Assembly (NCBI RefSeq): GCF_002140915.1
Contig: NZ_NGKU01000001.1
Span: 2,494,628 to 2,558,627, forward strand
Direction of reading: 5' to 3'
Origin: Candidatus Enterococcus testudinis
GTDB taxonomy: Bacteria > Bacillota > Bacilli > Lactobacillales > Enterococcaceae
Length of the DNA: 64,000 bases
The notes under the pieces are model-generated. The model saw only the letters and a list, made by a program, of their open reading frames with translations. It had not been told where the DNA came from and searched no databases. A program made the translations under genes and the position numbers. Each line of letters starts with the position of its first letter. Within the stretch, counting starts at the first letter, position 1. Shown here in pieces: positions 1-10,603 of the stretch.

Positions 1-351
1 AAAAGCACCACAGGCTGTTTCTTCAATCAGACGATTGTCATTTTGCACAAATGAAACGCCATGACTCGTTACATCAGATGGCGAGACGATTTGGCCCTCA
101 CTACTTAAAGAAAATGCGACCTGATTCGCTTCATCCTGTTGGTTTTTGTTGATCGTTATTTGCCAATTGATCGTTTGATCAGTTCCGACTGAATAAGCAA
201 TTGTCGCTTGTCCAATCTCTCCATCGAATAACTTTGTCTCAACAGCTGTATCACCTAGAGCTGTCGTAACAAACAAAGGACTGACATAGGACAAAAATAA
301 AAGAATGACCGCCAAAATAGACCAACGTACATGTTTCACAAGCTTGCGCAT
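1..351 (-). CDS. Secreted or surface protein, N-terminal part only
   Basis: The first 117 codons are visible; the rest lies beyond position 1. The start ATG at 351 follows a strong GGAGG site. Residues 1-31 form a typical signal peptide: a basic start (MRKLVKHVR), a hydrophobic stretch (ILAVILLFLSYV) and a small-residue end near TTALG. The mature part is rich in Thr, Gln, Asn and Asp and reads like a beta-sandwich adhesin or pilin N-terminal domain (for example QATIAYSVGTDQTINWQI). I infer a cell-wall anchored adhesin or SpaA/Cna-like protein, but no sortase motif or isopeptide domain is in view, so the function stays open. It has its own transcription unit, diverging from nothing obvious and separated from eno by about 550 bp. 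Confidence 0.6.
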   Translation of the reverse strand, partial: MRKLVKHVRWSILAVILLFLSYVSPLFVTTALGDTAVETKLFDGEIGQATIAYSVGTDQTINWQITINKNQQDEANQVAFSLSSEGQIVSPSDVTSHGVSFVQNDNRLIEETACGAF

Positions 352-905
352 CTTAGTTCCTCCAATAATCTCTTTTTCTACTGCTGATTATCCTAATTGT
401 TTCCCAGCAAAAATGCAAAAGTACACAGTGAACCGATTATGGGAGAAAAATGTGAAATTATTCTTTTCTAGGAAAACGATAATAACAAATAGATTGGCAA
501 TGATTAGATATTTCATCTTTTTTTTACAAAGGAGAAATAAAGTTTCTTTGACAGATGATCGGATTTTGGGTTTTAGTTTTCTTTTTTTGATGGAAATCCT
601 TTCTTTATAATGTCCCTCAATGTTGGGATTATCTTTAAAAAAACATTTTCATGAAAACGCAAATGAAAATTTCAAATTCATTTGATTATTCTCTCATTTT
701 TTTAACGAAAAATTTTATTGTTTTCTATCACAGTTCTTATCTGTATCTAAACATGTACCCCAAAAAACGGAACTGCTAATGTTTGTCTGCAACTCCGGTT
801 TCACTCAATCAAAAGGGCGCTTTGCTTTTTATTTCACATCTTCTGCTACAAGCAATGAACCACTTTATCTAGCCTATGTGTACATAAAAGCATCACAATG
901 TAACG
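352..905. other. Long AT-rich intergenic region
   Basis: No convincing gene is present in about 550 bp. Short open frames here lack ribosome sites and resemble no family. The region must contain the promoter of the surface protein, but I cannot fix a -35/-10 pair with confidence. There is a perfect 8-bp inverted repeat (CAAATGAA / TTCATTTG, 660-667 and 677-684, 9-bp spacer) in a T/A-rich context that could be a regulator site. Confidence 0.4.
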
Positions 906-943
906 CAAAAAAAGCCTGTCAGGATTCCTCCCGACAGGCTTTA
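906..943 (-). terminator. Terminator of the glycolytic operon
   Basis: An inverted repeat with AAAGCCTGTC and GACAGGCTTT arms lies about 30 bp after the eno stop codon. On the minus strand it is followed by a run of T residues, as in an intrinsic terminator. Confidence 0.85.
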
Positions 944-969
944 TCAATCAAGTCAATAAGCGTAAGTGC

Positions 970-2301
<1,332 letters not shown>

Positions 2302-2382
2302 TTAAGGGTCAAGCCCTTGCGAACATATTCATTGTAGTGAAAAAATCAGCATACTGCAAATGATAATTTCATGAAAATAAAA

Positions 2383-3201
<819 letters not shown>

Positions 3202-3208
3202 TTATTGA

Positions 3209-4399
3209 TTATTTGTCGTTGATTGCTGCTAATCCAGGAAGGGTTTTGCCTTCTAGTAATTCTAGACTGGCACCGCCACCTGTTGAAATGTGGGTAAATT
3301 TGTCCGCAAAGCCTAATTGTTCAGCTGCAGCTGCAGAGTCACCGCCACCAATGATCGTTGTTGCATCTTCAAGGTTTGCAATGGCTTCACAAACACCGAT
3401 CGTACCTTTTGCAAAATTAGACATTTCGAATACACCCATTGGGCCATTCCATACAACGGTTTTCGCACCTTTTAAGGTATCAGAGAACAATTTGATTGTA
3501 TCAGGTCCGATATCTAAGCCCATTTGGCCTGCAGGTACATCGCCAGTATGTTCTTCAGTTGGCACATCATTTGAGAATTCAGCAGCAGTGATTGAATCCA
3601 CTGGTAAGACTAATTTGTCGCCAGCTTTTTCGATCAATTCTTTTGCCAATTCAACTTTATCTGCTTCAACTAATGAGTTGCCGATTTCCATTCCTTTGGC
3701 TTTGTAGAAAGTATACGTCATACCGCCGCCGATCAAAATTTTGTCCGCTTTAGGGATCAAGTTTTCGATCACGCCGATTTTATCAGATACTTTCGCACCA
3801 CCAAGGATTGCGATCATTGGACGTTTTGGTTCTTCGACTGCTTCACCGATGAATTTGATTTCTTTTTCCATCAAGAAGCCTGCAACAGTTGGGATACCAG
3901 TTGAGGCAATTCCAACGTTTGATGCATGGGCACGGTGTGCTGTACCAAACGCATCATTGACAAAAACATCACCCAATGAAGCCCAGTATTTACCTAATTC
4001 AGGATCGTTTTTGCTTTCTTTTTTGCCATCAACATCTTCAAAACGTGTGTTTTCGAATACGACAACATCGCCATCTTTCATATCATTGATCGCTGCTTCT
4101 AATTTTTCGCCACGTGTTTGGTCGACAAAAGTGACATCTTTGCCTAAAAGTTCGCTTAAGCGAGCGGCAACAGGTGCTAAGGATTTACCTGCTTTGTCTG
4201 CTTCTTCTTTTACACGACCTAAGTGAGAAAATAAGATTGCTTTCCCACCATTTTCAATCACATAGTTGATTGTAGGTAATGCTGCTTTGATACGTGTATC
4301 GTCACCAATGACGCCGTCTTTTAACGGAACATTGAAGTCAACACGCACAAGGACTTTTTTATCTTTAACATCGATATCTTGGACTGTCATTTTAGCCAT
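3209..4399 (-). CDS. pgk: Phosphoglycerate kinase
   Basis: Phosphoglycerate kinase makes ATP from 1,3-bisphosphoglycerate in glycolysis. The product is 396 aa with the family N-terminal block [13 protein letters not shown], the substrate-binding FSHLGR and [11 protein letters not shown] stretches, and the nucleotide-binding [17 protein letters not shown] and GGGDSAAA motifs. The start at 4399 (MAKMTVQDI) is chosen because AGGAGG sits 9 bases upstream; an earlier in-frame start would add seven basic residues and overlap the upstream hairpin region. It follows gap after an intrinsic-terminator-like hairpin, so transcription into pgk from the gap promoter is probably partial. Confidence 0.98.
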   Translation of the reverse strand: MAKMTVQDIDVKDKKVLVRVDFNVPLKDGVIGDDTRIKAALPTINYVIENGGKAILFSHLGRVKEEADKAGKSLAPVAARLSELLGKDVTFVDQTRGEKLEAAINDMKDGDVVVFENTRFEDVDGKKESKNDPELGKYWASLGDVFVNDAFGTAHRAHASNVGIASTGIPTVAGFLMEKEIKFIGEAVEEPKRPMIAILGGAKVSDKIGVIENLIPKADKILIGGGMTYTFYKAKGMEIGNSLVEADKVELAKELIEKAGDKLVLPVDSITAAEFSNDVPTEEHTGDVPAGQMGLDIGPDTIKLFSDTLKGAKTVVWNGPMGVFEMSNFAKGTIGVCEAIANLEDATTIIGGGDSAAAAEQLGFADKFTHISTGGGASLELLEGKTLPGLAAINDK

Positions 4400-4426
4400 G
4401 AAGAGATGCCTCCTAATCATAATTGT

Positions 4427-4461
4427 AAAAAAAGCGGAGAAGCGCGCTGCTTCCCCGCTTT
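4427..4461 (-). terminator. Terminator or attenuator between gap and pgk
   Basis: On the minus strand a stem of AAAGCGGGGAAGC and its near-complement (one mismatch) surrounds a short loop and is followed by seven T residues. It lies 35-70 bp after the gap stop codon and just before the pgk ribosome site. It looks like an intrinsic terminator inside the operon and would make gap more abundant than the downstream genes. Confidence 0.75.
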
Positions 4462-4496
4462 CTCTTGCGATGGTTTTAAATTACGCGACGCTAATC

Positions 4497-5498
4497 TTAT
4501 AGTTTAGCGAAGTATTCTAAAGTACGAACTAATTGTGCAGTGTATGACATTTCATTGTCGTACCAAGCAACAGTTTTAACTAATTGTTTGTCGCCAACTG
4601 TCATTACTTTTGTTTGCGTTGCATCAAATAATGAACCAAAAGTCATACCAACGATATCTGAAGAAACGATTTCGTCTGTGTTGTAGCCATAAGATTCGTT
4701 TGAAGCATCTTTCATTGCTGCGTTGATTTCATCAACAGTTACTTCTTTGTCAAGAACAGTAACCAATTCAGTTAATGAACCAGTTGCAACTGGAACACGT
4801 TGTGCAGCGCCATCTAATTTACCGTTCAAGTCTGGGATTACTAAGCCGATAGCTTTAGCAGCACCAGTTGAGTTAGGTACGATGTTTGCAGCAGCAGCGC
4901 GGGCACGGCGGAAGTCACCTTTAGGGTGTGGTCCGTCTAATGTCATTTGGTCACCAGTGTAAGCATGGATAGTTGTCATTAAGCCTTCGATAACACCAAA
5001 TTTGTCGTTTAATGTTTTCGCCATTGGTGCTAAACAGTTTGTTGTACATGAAGCACCAGAGATAACTGTTTCTTCACCTGTTAAAGTTTCATGGTTTGTG
5101 TTATAAACGATTGTTGGTACATCGTCTCCACCAGGAGCAGAGATAACTACACGTTTTGCACCAGCTGTTAAATGTTTTTCAGCAGCTGTTTTAGAAGTGA
5201 AGAATCCAGTACATTCTAACACGATTTCAACACCTAGTTCGCCCCAAGGCAATTCTTCAGGGTTGCGGTTAGCCAATACTTTGATTTCGTTGCCGTTCAC
5301 GTTGAAAGATCCTTCATGAACTTCAACTGTACCGTTGAAACGTCCTTGTGTTGTATCATATTTTAACAAGTGAGCTAACATTTTAGCATCTGTTAAGTCA
5401 TTGATAGCCACAACTTCGATTCCTTCTACTTCTTGGATACGACGAAATGCTAAGCGTCCGATACGTCCAAATCCATTAATACCTACTTTAACTGTCAT
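4497..5498 (-). CDS. gap: Glyceraldehyde-3-phosphate dehydrogenase, NAD type
   Basis: This enzyme oxidises and phosphorylates glyceraldehyde 3-phosphate to 1,3-bisphosphoglycerate. The product is 333 aa. It has the Rossmann motif INGFGRIGR at the N-terminus, the NAD-preferring acidic turn AINDLTD, and the active-site block [12 protein letters not shown] with catalytic Cys151. The C-terminal WYDNEMSY motif is present. It lies 41 bp after cggR and before an internal terminator, the arrangement of catabolic GAPDH genes (gapA type) under CggR control. Codon use is strongly biased to preferred codons. Confidence 0.98.
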   Translation of the reverse strand: MTVKVGINGFGRIGRLAFRRIQEVEGIEVVAINDLTDAKMLAHLLKYDTTQGRFNGTVEVHEGSFNVNGNEIKVLANRNPEELPWGELGVEIVLECTGFFTSKTAAEKHLTAGAKRVVISAPGGDDVPTIVYNTNHETLTGEETVISGASCTTNCLAPMAKTLNDKFGVIEGLMTTIHAYTGDQMTLDGPHPKGDFRRARAAAANIVPNSTGAAKAIGLVIPDLNGKLDGAAQRVPVATGSLTELVTVLDKEVTVDEINAAMKDASNESYGYNTDEIVSSDIVGMTFGSLFDATQTKVMTVGDKQLVKTVAWYDNEMSYTAQLVRTLEYFAKL

Positions 5499-5537
5499 TT
5501 AAGATTTCCTCCTTATGAAAATCATAAAAATTATTTA

Positions 5538-5562
5538 TTTTAAAGGGTTGCCCCTTTTAAAA
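5538..5562 (-). other. Hairpin at the cggR-gap junction
   Basis: The last codons of cggR and the bases after its stop form a stem of TTTTAAAGGG against CCCTTTTAAAA with one bulged base and a 4-base loop. No T-run long enough for termination follows. In Bacillus subtilis the cggR-gapA transcript is cleaved near the cggR end and a stem-loop protects the gapA part; this hairpin is in the equivalent place. Confidence 0.55.
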
Positions 5563-6577
5563 TCTCATTTGCGCAAGCTTCATCTGTGATGAGCCAGGTT
5601 TGTTTTGGTGCATTTTTCATATATGCATTGACCGCTTTGGCTTTTGACTTTCCGCCAGCGATCGCGAATACGATAGGTACTTGTTGCAGATCCTTTAATT
5701 GCAAACCGATGCGCGGCACTTTATAGACCACTTCACCTGCTTCATTAAAGAAATAACCAAACGATTCTGCTACTGCATTTTTTTGTTTCAACATCAACAT
5801 TTCTTTTTCTGACATTTTGCGTCTTGCTGCCATGTGTAAAGCTCGCCCAATACTATGAATAACACAATTTGCTTGACTTATCAAGTTTAAGACATCAACG
5901 ATCGCCGGTTCTTTCAACAAAAACTCATACGTGTTCATGCTTAATTGTTCTGGTACAAACAACGAACGATAATCGCCGTTGGTTTGCATCGCCATCACTG
6001 AACTAACAGAATTCGCTTGAACGTTCACCGACTCACCGATCCCGCCTCGTGCAGGTACGAATAAGTTGTGTCGTTTTGTTGTTTCTAAATTCGTCAGTTC
6101 CTGTGCGACTTTCGCCATCGTTGTACCACCCATTACTGCAATGGTATTGTCTCCTTCAGGCAAAAGCAAGTCAAGTGATTCATTCAATAGCTGTCCAAAC
6201 TCTGCAATCACTTTTGGCTGCCGATCCCCATCGCCACTGGCAATCAAACAACGCGCGATGCCAAAGGTTTCTGATAATCGTTTTTCGATTTGGTGCATGC
6301 CGAACAGTTGGTCCATCAATGTCCCAATTTTGGTATACACTTCTTCTCCGTAGGCAGTCAGCTGCATGCCGCTTTTTGAAGAATCGATCAGTTTCAACTT
6401 TTTGAGGGTATCCGTCTCGGTTCTTAGCACACGCTCTGTCATGGTCAAACTTTCTGAAAGTGTTCGGCGTCCGACTGGCTGCATCCAATAAATATTCCGT
6501 AGAATCCGGTAACGCTCTTGGAGCACAGCAAGAATATCCGGGGTGATTGCCTCAATCAATTTTAATTCATCGAGCAT
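5540..6577 (-). CDS. cggR: Central glycolytic genes regulator CggR
   Basis: CggR is a SorC/DeoR-family repressor of the lower glycolytic operon; in Bacillus its effector is fructose 1,6-bisphosphate. The 345-aa product has an N-terminal winged helix-turn-helix (about residues 18-75, with RRTLSESLTMTERVLRTE as the recognition region) and a C-terminal sugar-phosphate binding domain with GGTTMAKVA and the VFAIAGGKSKAKA loop. The start ATG follows GGGAGG. It is the first gene of the operon and sits directly downstream of a two-part operator that matches the CggR site, so autoregulation is likely. Confidence 0.95.
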   Translation of the reverse strand: MLDELKLIEAITPDILAVLQERYRILRNIYWMQPVGRRTLSESLTMTERVLRTETDTLKKLKLIDSSKSGMQLTAYGEEVYTKIGTLMDQLFGMHQIEKRLSETFGIARCLIASGDGDRQPKVIAEFGQLLNESLDLLLPEGDNTIAVMGGTTMAKVAQELTNLETTKRHNLFVPARGGIGESVNVQANSVSSVMAMQTNGDYRSLFVPEQLSMNTYEFLLKEPAIVDVLNLISQANCVIHSIGRALHMAARRKMSEKEMLMLKQKNAVAESFGYFFNEAGEVVYKVPRIGLQLKDLQQVPIVFAIAGGKSKAKAVNAYMKNAPKQTWLITDEACANEILKGATL

Positions 6578-6594
6578 GATACATCCTCCCGTTG

Positions 6595-6630
6595 GACAAC
6601 TTTCGTCCTACAATGACTTAAAATGACCCA
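6595..6630 (-). promoter_or_regulatory. CggR operator
   Basis: Read on the minus strand, the layout is TGGGTC-N6-AGTC-N4-TAGGAC-N6-TGTC. The known Bacillus CggR operator is CGGGAC-N6-TGTC-N4-CGGGAC-N6-TGTC. The spacing is identical and most bases agree. It lies between the promoter and the cggR ribosome site, where it would block elongation, as in Bacillus. Confidence 0.8.
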
Positions 6631-6672
6631 TTGACTGTAAAAAAAATACGATTTGTATTTCCTACACCAATA

Positions 6673-6701
6673 ATAGTAGCACTTCTAACCATTCTACGCA
6701 A
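6673..6701 (-). promoter_or_regulatory. Promoter of the cggR-gap operon
   Basis: Minus strand: TTGCGT (6696-6701), a 17-bp spacer ending in TGC, then TACTAT (6673-6678). The weak -35 is offset by an extended -10 (TGCTACTAT). The CggR operator starts about 40 bp downstream. Confidence 0.55.
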
Positions 6702-6771
6702 CTATTTCAACCACAATTCGTCAGCTTTCCAGAAAATATTCAGAATAAGCGAAGTTTTAGCCATTCACTGA

Positions 6772-6813
6772 AAAATGGAAAGGCTTTGGCTCCTGCCACT
6801 TCCTTTCCATTTT
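6772..6813 (-). terminator. Terminator of rpoN
   Basis: AATGGAAAGG and CCTTTCCATT arms enclose an 18-base loop, followed on the minus strand by a short T-run. It lies about 25 bp after the rpoN stop. Confidence 0.7.
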
Positions 6814-6837
6814 CTCATTGATTCTCATTTTGTAGGG

Positions 6838-8154
6838 TCAATCAAATCGTTTTCGCTTTGAAGAGCCTTGGATTCCCATTGCCTCTCGATATTTGGCCAC
6901 CGTCCTGCGGGAGATATCTATACCTTGTTCTTTCAACAGGCCCGCCAGCTTTTGGTCAGATAACGGTTTTTGTTTATTTTCTTCATCGATCAAGATCTTC
7001 AGAGCTTGTTTAATCGACTGGGTCGTTAGATCGTCACCATCTTCTTGTGTAGACACTTTCTGACCGAAGAACATTTTCAATTCAAAGACACCAAAACTGG
7101 TTTCCAAATATTTGCCATTCACCGCGCGGCTAACGGTCGATTCATGAACGCCAATCGCTTCAGCGATTTCTTTGAGGATCATCGGTTTTAATGGACGCGC
7201 TGCGTCGGTAAAGAAGGCTTGCTGCCGGGTAACGATTTGTTCGCCAACACGATAGATCGTATCCCCTCTTTGTTGGAGTGTTTTTTTGAGCCACTCGAAT
7301 TCTTGCGCTTTGTTTTCTAAATAGCGTTGTACTTCTTGATCGCCACTTTGTTTCAAACGGTCAAAATAACTTTGTTGGAAATGCACTTCAGGCAATGCCC
7401 GTTTGTTAGAGAGCACGACAGGGATCCCCTTATCCATTTTGACAGTCAGGTCAGGCACGATATATAGACCGTCTGAAGAACCAAAAGCGGCGCCTGGTGT
7501 AGGGGTCAATGTTTGGATATAATCAAAGACTACTTGGACATCGGTCAAAGATATCTGTAATCCTTTGGCGATCGTATCCCATTTCCGAGCAGCCAAATCA
7601 TCAAAGTACTCCTCTAACACGATATAAGCCAACGGCGGCGCGAAATCATCTCTTTCTGTCTGGAGCATCAGGCATTCACGTAGATCTCTGGCACCTACGC
7701 CAGCCGGGTCGAGTTGTTGGATCAGAGTCAAAGCATCCAACGCCTGAATCGGTGTCGCCCCCATTTGTTGCACGGCTTGATTCAGATCAATCGTCAGAAA
7801 GCCATTCAAGTCGATTGATTCTACCAAATACAATACAATCGTCCGCAAAAATGTATCTCGATAATTGAGGTGGACTTGCTCAATCAGATATTCAAATAAA
7901 GAGGTCTGTTGATCTGGGATCTGACTGAGATAATCCATCATTTGGTCAGAAGACTGGCTGCTTTTTGTGGGAATGATCGGCGTGTCGTACTCTCCGAGTT
8001 CAATCAGCGGGTTTTCCAGCGCTTGATCGTCAATAAACGCAATCAACTCATCCGCAGAAAACTGCAGCACTTGGATCGACTGTTGTAATTTCTGCGTCAT
8101 AGCAAGCTTTTGTGTCTGTTTTTGCTGTTGTGAAAATTGCTGTTGAAATTTCAT
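6838..8154 (-). CDS. rpoN: RNA polymerase sigma-54 factor
   Basis: RpoN directs RNA polymerase to -24/-12 promoters and needs an AAA+ activator; in enterococci and listeriae it mainly serves PTS operons. The product is 438 aa. Region I at the N-terminus is glutamine-rich (MKFQQQFSQQQKQTQKL), the core-binding region follows, a helix-turn-helix with HESTVSRAVNGKYL lies near residue 330, and the C-terminal RpoN box reads SRRTVAKYREAMGI. I prefer the second of two adjacent ATG codons because the AAGGGG site is otherwise only four bases away. It is monocistronic with its own terminator, and no bEBP activator gene lies in the window. Confidence 0.95.
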   Translation of the reverse strand: MKFQQQFSQQQKQTQKLAMTQKLQQSIQVLQFSADELIAFIDDQALENPLIELGEYDTPIIPTKSSQSSDQMMDYLSQIPDQQTSLFEYLIEQVHLNYRDTFLRTIVLYLVESIDLNGFLTIDLNQAVQQMGATPIQALDALTLIQQLDPAGVGARDLRECLMLQTERDDFAPPLAYIVLEEYFDDLAARKWDTIAKGLQISLTDVQVVFDYIQTLTPTPGAAFGSSDGLYIVPDLTVKMDKGIPVVLSNKRALPEVHFQQSYFDRLKQSGDQEVQRYLENKAQEFEWLKKTLQQRGDTIYRVGEQIVTRQQAFFTDAARPLKPMILKEIAEAIGVHESTVSRAVNGKYLETSFGVFELKMFFGQKVSTQEDGDDLTTQSIKQALKILIDEENKQKPLSDQKLAGLLKEQGIDISRRTVAKYREAMGIQGSSKRKRFD

Positions 8155-8208
8155 CATTCTACCCCTTGTTTTTTTCTTTAAAATTGGTTAAACTATTATT
8201 TGTGCTTC

Positions 8209-8280
8209 GCGCCTTTAGTGTAGTGGATATCACGTAAGATTCCGGTTCTTGAGACGGGGGTTCGATTCCCTCAAGGCGCG
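8209..8280 (+). tRNA. tRNA-Arg (anticodon CCG)
   Basis: A 72-nt cloverleaf can be drawn. The acceptor stem is GCGCCTT/AAGGCGC with discriminator G. The D arm contains AGTGTAGTGGATATCACG. The anticodon stem TAAGA/TCTTG holds the loop TTCCGGT with anticodon CCG. The T arm has the GTTCGATTC loop. CCA is not encoded. It is a lone tRNA gene divergent from rpoN and reads the arginine codon CGG. Confidence 0.95.
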
Positions 8281-8340
8281 TTTTTTATTTCTTCGCATCA
8301 TCAGTATACTTGTTTTTGACCAATAATTCAAAATCATCTA

Positions 8341-8368
8341 AGGATCGCAGCTTGCGATCCTTTTTTTG
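8341..8368 (+). terminator. Terminator downstream of tRNA-Arg
   Basis: A perfect 9-bp stem AGGATCGCA/TGCGATCCT with a 3-base loop is followed by a run of T residues on the plus strand. It ends the tRNA transcript about 60 bp after the mature 3' end. Confidence 0.85.
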
Positions 8369-8435
8369 TGTCTGTTCATTGTGCCTTAATGAGCAAAGAT
8401 GGCTTTAACATTTGCCTCATTGGATGTCGCTGCGC

Positions 8436-8463
8436 AAAAAAAGAAGAGGATTATTCCTCTTCT
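8436..8463 (-). terminator. Terminator overlapping the rpoE stop codon
   Basis: The last glutamate codons of rpoE form the 5' arm (AGAAGAGGAA) and the bases after the stop form the 3' arm (TCCTCTTCTT), then T residues follow on the minus strand. The stop codon lies in the loop. Confidence 0.75.
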
Positions 8464-9065
8464 TCATCTTCTGCAAAATCATCTTCATCGTCATCATCGA
8501 TAATTGTCAAATCTTCTTCAATGTTGCCTGGCAACTCTTCTTCATCATCGTCGTTGTTGTCAGCGCCGATTTCTTGTAGATCAGAGTTGTATGCAGAGAT
8601 TTCTTCATCGTCATCATCGTCGTCATCAAAGAGATCGTCTTCTTCATCTTCTGACAAATCAGCATCTTCAGGATCATCATCGTTATAATCGATTGCATCT
8701 TCATCATCATTGATAAAGGCATTGACTTTTTTGCGTTTGCGACGGCGCGGGGTATCTTCATCTTCGTCATCAACACCATGATTGACTTCTTCATCAATCG
8801 AATCAATGGCATACCATGAACGCAGACCCCAACGGTTGTCACCTAAAGAAATAAAACTACCATCAATATTCAAGTCAGTATAAAACTGTGCCAATGAATC
8901 ACGAATTTCACTATCTGATGCTTCAAGATAATTTTGGATTTGGTTGACCAAATCAGAAAAATCCATGACATCTCCACGCTGTTCTAAAATTGCATGTGCA
9001 ACTTCGATCATCGATAATTCGTGTTTGTTTACACCTTCAAATACATTAATTTCCAAACTGGACAC
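8451..9065 (-). CDS. rpoE: RNA polymerase delta subunit
   Basis: RpoE (delta) binds core RNA polymerase, lowers non-specific initiation and helps recycling in Firmicutes. The 204-aa product has the HARE-type winged-helix domain at residues 1-90 ([13 protein letters not shown], and the [10 protein letters not shown] end) and then a very acidic, disordered tail of Asp/Glu runs, as is usual for delta. The tail codons produce a spurious serine-rich open frame on the other strand. A TTGCAA-17-TATGAT promoter lies upstream. The terminator uses the acidic codons as one arm. Confidence 0.95.
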   Translation of the reverse strand: MSSLEINVFEGVNKHELSMIEVAHAILEQRGDVMDFSDLVNQIQNYLEASDSEIRDSLAQFYTDLNIDGSFISLGDNRWGLRSWYAIDSIDEEVNHGVDDEDEDTPRRRKRKKVNAFINDDEDAIDYNDDDPEDADLSEDEEDDLFDDDDDDDEEISAYNSDLQEIGADNNDDDEEELPGNIEEDLTIIDDDDEDDFAEDEEEE

Positions 9066-9087
9066 GTCCTTTCACAGTCTACTCCTA

Positions 9088-9116
9088 ATCATACAAAATT
9101 GTTGATCAAATTGCAA
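9088..9116 (-). promoter_or_regulatory. Promoter of rpoE
   Basis: Minus strand: TTGCAA (9111-9116), 17-bp spacer, TATGAT (9088-9093). It lies in the 77-bp gap between the DUF1934 gene and rpoE, so rpoE can be transcribed on its own. Confidence 0.65.
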
Positions 9117-9142
9117 TTTTTTCTTTTAGTATTTACAATTCC

Positions 9143-9580
9143 TTATGCTGTAAATTCAAGGGCCAGCTTGTATGCACCGATTTTGTCCGTTGCGGCGAAC
9201 AAATCATACTCAATATCAACTTTGCCGGAGTAAGGGCGATCCTTTAAACTGACATGCAGATGATTGGTAAAGGTATGAAACATCATCGTGCCATATGGTG
9301 TTTGATAACTTGTTTCTAACTGCTCTTTATAAGCAAATTTCAAACGCATCCGCATTTCTCCGGAGCGAATCAACTGGATTACACCATCGGGCATGATTTT
9401 CATTGTGACTGGGATTTCTTCCCCATCCGGTTGGATTTCTTTGTATCTTATGTATAAGGTATCTCCGATTTTGACTGCTTGTCCTTGCAAATCAAAAAGA
9501 AAGTCTTCTGTCTGATCCCCTTGGCGAACATTGGTCGTCAAATGAATCGAAATCGGAACACCCTGCGATAGTTCTTGCAT
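9143..9580 (-). CDS. DUF1934 (YwiB-like) lipocalin-fold protein
   Basis: The 145-aa product matches the DUF1934 family of small beta-barrel proteins (Bacillus YwiB), whose function is unknown. Visible features are alternating beta strands, the N-terminal GVPISIHLTT strand, a central GDTLYIRYKE and the conserved TPYGTMMFHTFTN segment near residue 95. The start ATG follows AAGGAGG; an overlapping ATG in another frame is closer to that site but is not open. It lies just upstream of rpoE and divergent from lipL. No signal peptide is seen, so it should be cytosolic. Confidence 0.8.
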   Translation of the reverse strand: MQELSQGVPISIHLTTNVRQGDQTEDFLFDLQGQAVKIGDTLYIRYKEIQPDGEEIPVTMKIMPDGVIQLIRSGEMRMRLKFAYKEQLETSYQTPYGTMMFHTFTNHLHVSLKDRPYSGKVDIEYDLFAATDKIGAYKLALEFTA

Positions 9581-9772
9581 GTTTCATTGCCTCCTTCACA
9601 GATTTCACTTACATTCTTGCTTTTTTTCAATCATTTGTCAATCATTTCAGTTACCACATTTTTCCCCAATCATATGAAAATAAGTTGAATTGTTTCATTC
9701 TTTTACTTAAATGTCGGATAATCGTATATAATGAGAAGACAGAGAATACCCGATAAAGGAGTTTAACTTGTC

Positions 9773-10603
9773 TTGACGATTTATTCCATTGACCATACAT
9801 TACCGAATGCCCCATCCCCGTTTGTCCCATTTGCACTGACAGACGTCCTAACAGCCTATGCTGGTCATACACAGCAAGCATTTTGCCATTTTTGGCAGTT
9901 GTCTGATACGTTGATTCTTGGCATGAAAGACACCCGTCTTCCTGATTTGAAGGACGCGTTAACTGAAGTGAAAAAAGCGCACTTTCAACCTGTAATCAGA
10001 AATTCTGGTGGTCTAGGTGTGATTAGCGATGCCGGCATTTTGAATGTGTCGCTGATTTTCCCCAAAGAGTTGGCCGCCTCTACCGATGCAGCCTATATAT
10101 TGATGCAGACATTACTGCAGCATGCTTTTCCAGAGCATGACATTGCCGCGTATGAGATCTCCGATTCTTATTGTCCTGGCAGCTTTGATTTGAGCATCAA
10201 CGGTCAGAAAATCGCGGGCACGGCGCAACGTAGAATCAAAGAAGGGATCGCTGTCATGATGTACTTAAGTGTCAATGGCGATCAGCAAAGTCGCGGAGAG
10301 CTGGTGCGGCGCTTCTATCAAGCTGGCTTAAAAACAGCCTTTGGCACCAATGGCTATCCTGCTGTCAATCCAGAAAGTATGACAACATTATCAGCCGTGT
10401 CCGACCACCAATGGACCATCCAAGAAGTCATGGCGCGTTTGTCAAACGCGCTTAGCACATTACGCAATGATGCCGTCACACCAATCGATGTCAACGAGTG
10501 GCTATCAGCGAATCAACAGTTAGAAGAACTTGCTGTACGTCTCACACATATGGCCCAGAGAAATGAACCTTTAAAGGAGGTCAACGATGTCCATCTCTTA
10601 TAA
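9773..10603 (+). CDS. lipL: Octanoyl-[GcvH]:protein N-octanoyltransferase-like protein
   Basis: This is a member of the biotin/lipoate A/B protein ligase family, most like LipL (YwfL), which moves octanoyl or lipoyl groups from GcvH to E2 subunits. Seen in the 276-aa product: the RNSGGLGVISDAGILNVSL block near residue 80 (family RxSGGxAV) and the SYCPGSFDLSINGQKIAG block near residue 130, which holds the likely acyl-accepting Cys. No ATP-grasping lysine loop of LplA is obvious. The only possible start is TTG at 9773, set by AAAGGAG 11 bases upstream, because a stop lies just before. A TATAAT at 9727-9732 is the likely -10. It overlaps the next gene by 17 bp. Confidence 0.8.
   Translation: MTIYSIDHTLPNAPSPFVPFALTDVLTAYAGHTQQAFCHFWQLSDTLILGMKDTRLPDLKDALTEVKKAHFQPVIRNSGGLGVISDAGILNVSLIFPKELAASTDAAYILMQTLLQHAFPEHDIAAYEISDSYCPGSFDLSINGQKIAGTAQRRIKEGIAVMMYLSVNGDQQSRGELVRRFYQAGLKTAFGTNGYPAVNPESMTTLSAVSDHQWTIQEVMARLSNALSTLRNDAVTPIDVNEWLSANQQLEELAVRLTHMAQRNEPLKEVNDVHLL

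Noticed and set aside
305..610. Open frame on the plus strand near the left edge
   Set aside because: Overlaps the signal-peptide gene on the other strand, no ribosome site and an unlikely composition.
651..664. TGAAAACG half of a cre site
   Set aside because: The second half does not match the CcpA consensus.
3213..4226. Two long open frames on the plus strand opposite pgk
   Set aside because: They mirror the strongly biased codons of pgk and have no ribosome sites.
8368..8688. Serine-rich open frame on the plus strand opposite rpoE
   Set aside because: It is the complement of the Asp/Glu codon runs of the RpoE tail; no ribosome site, no family.
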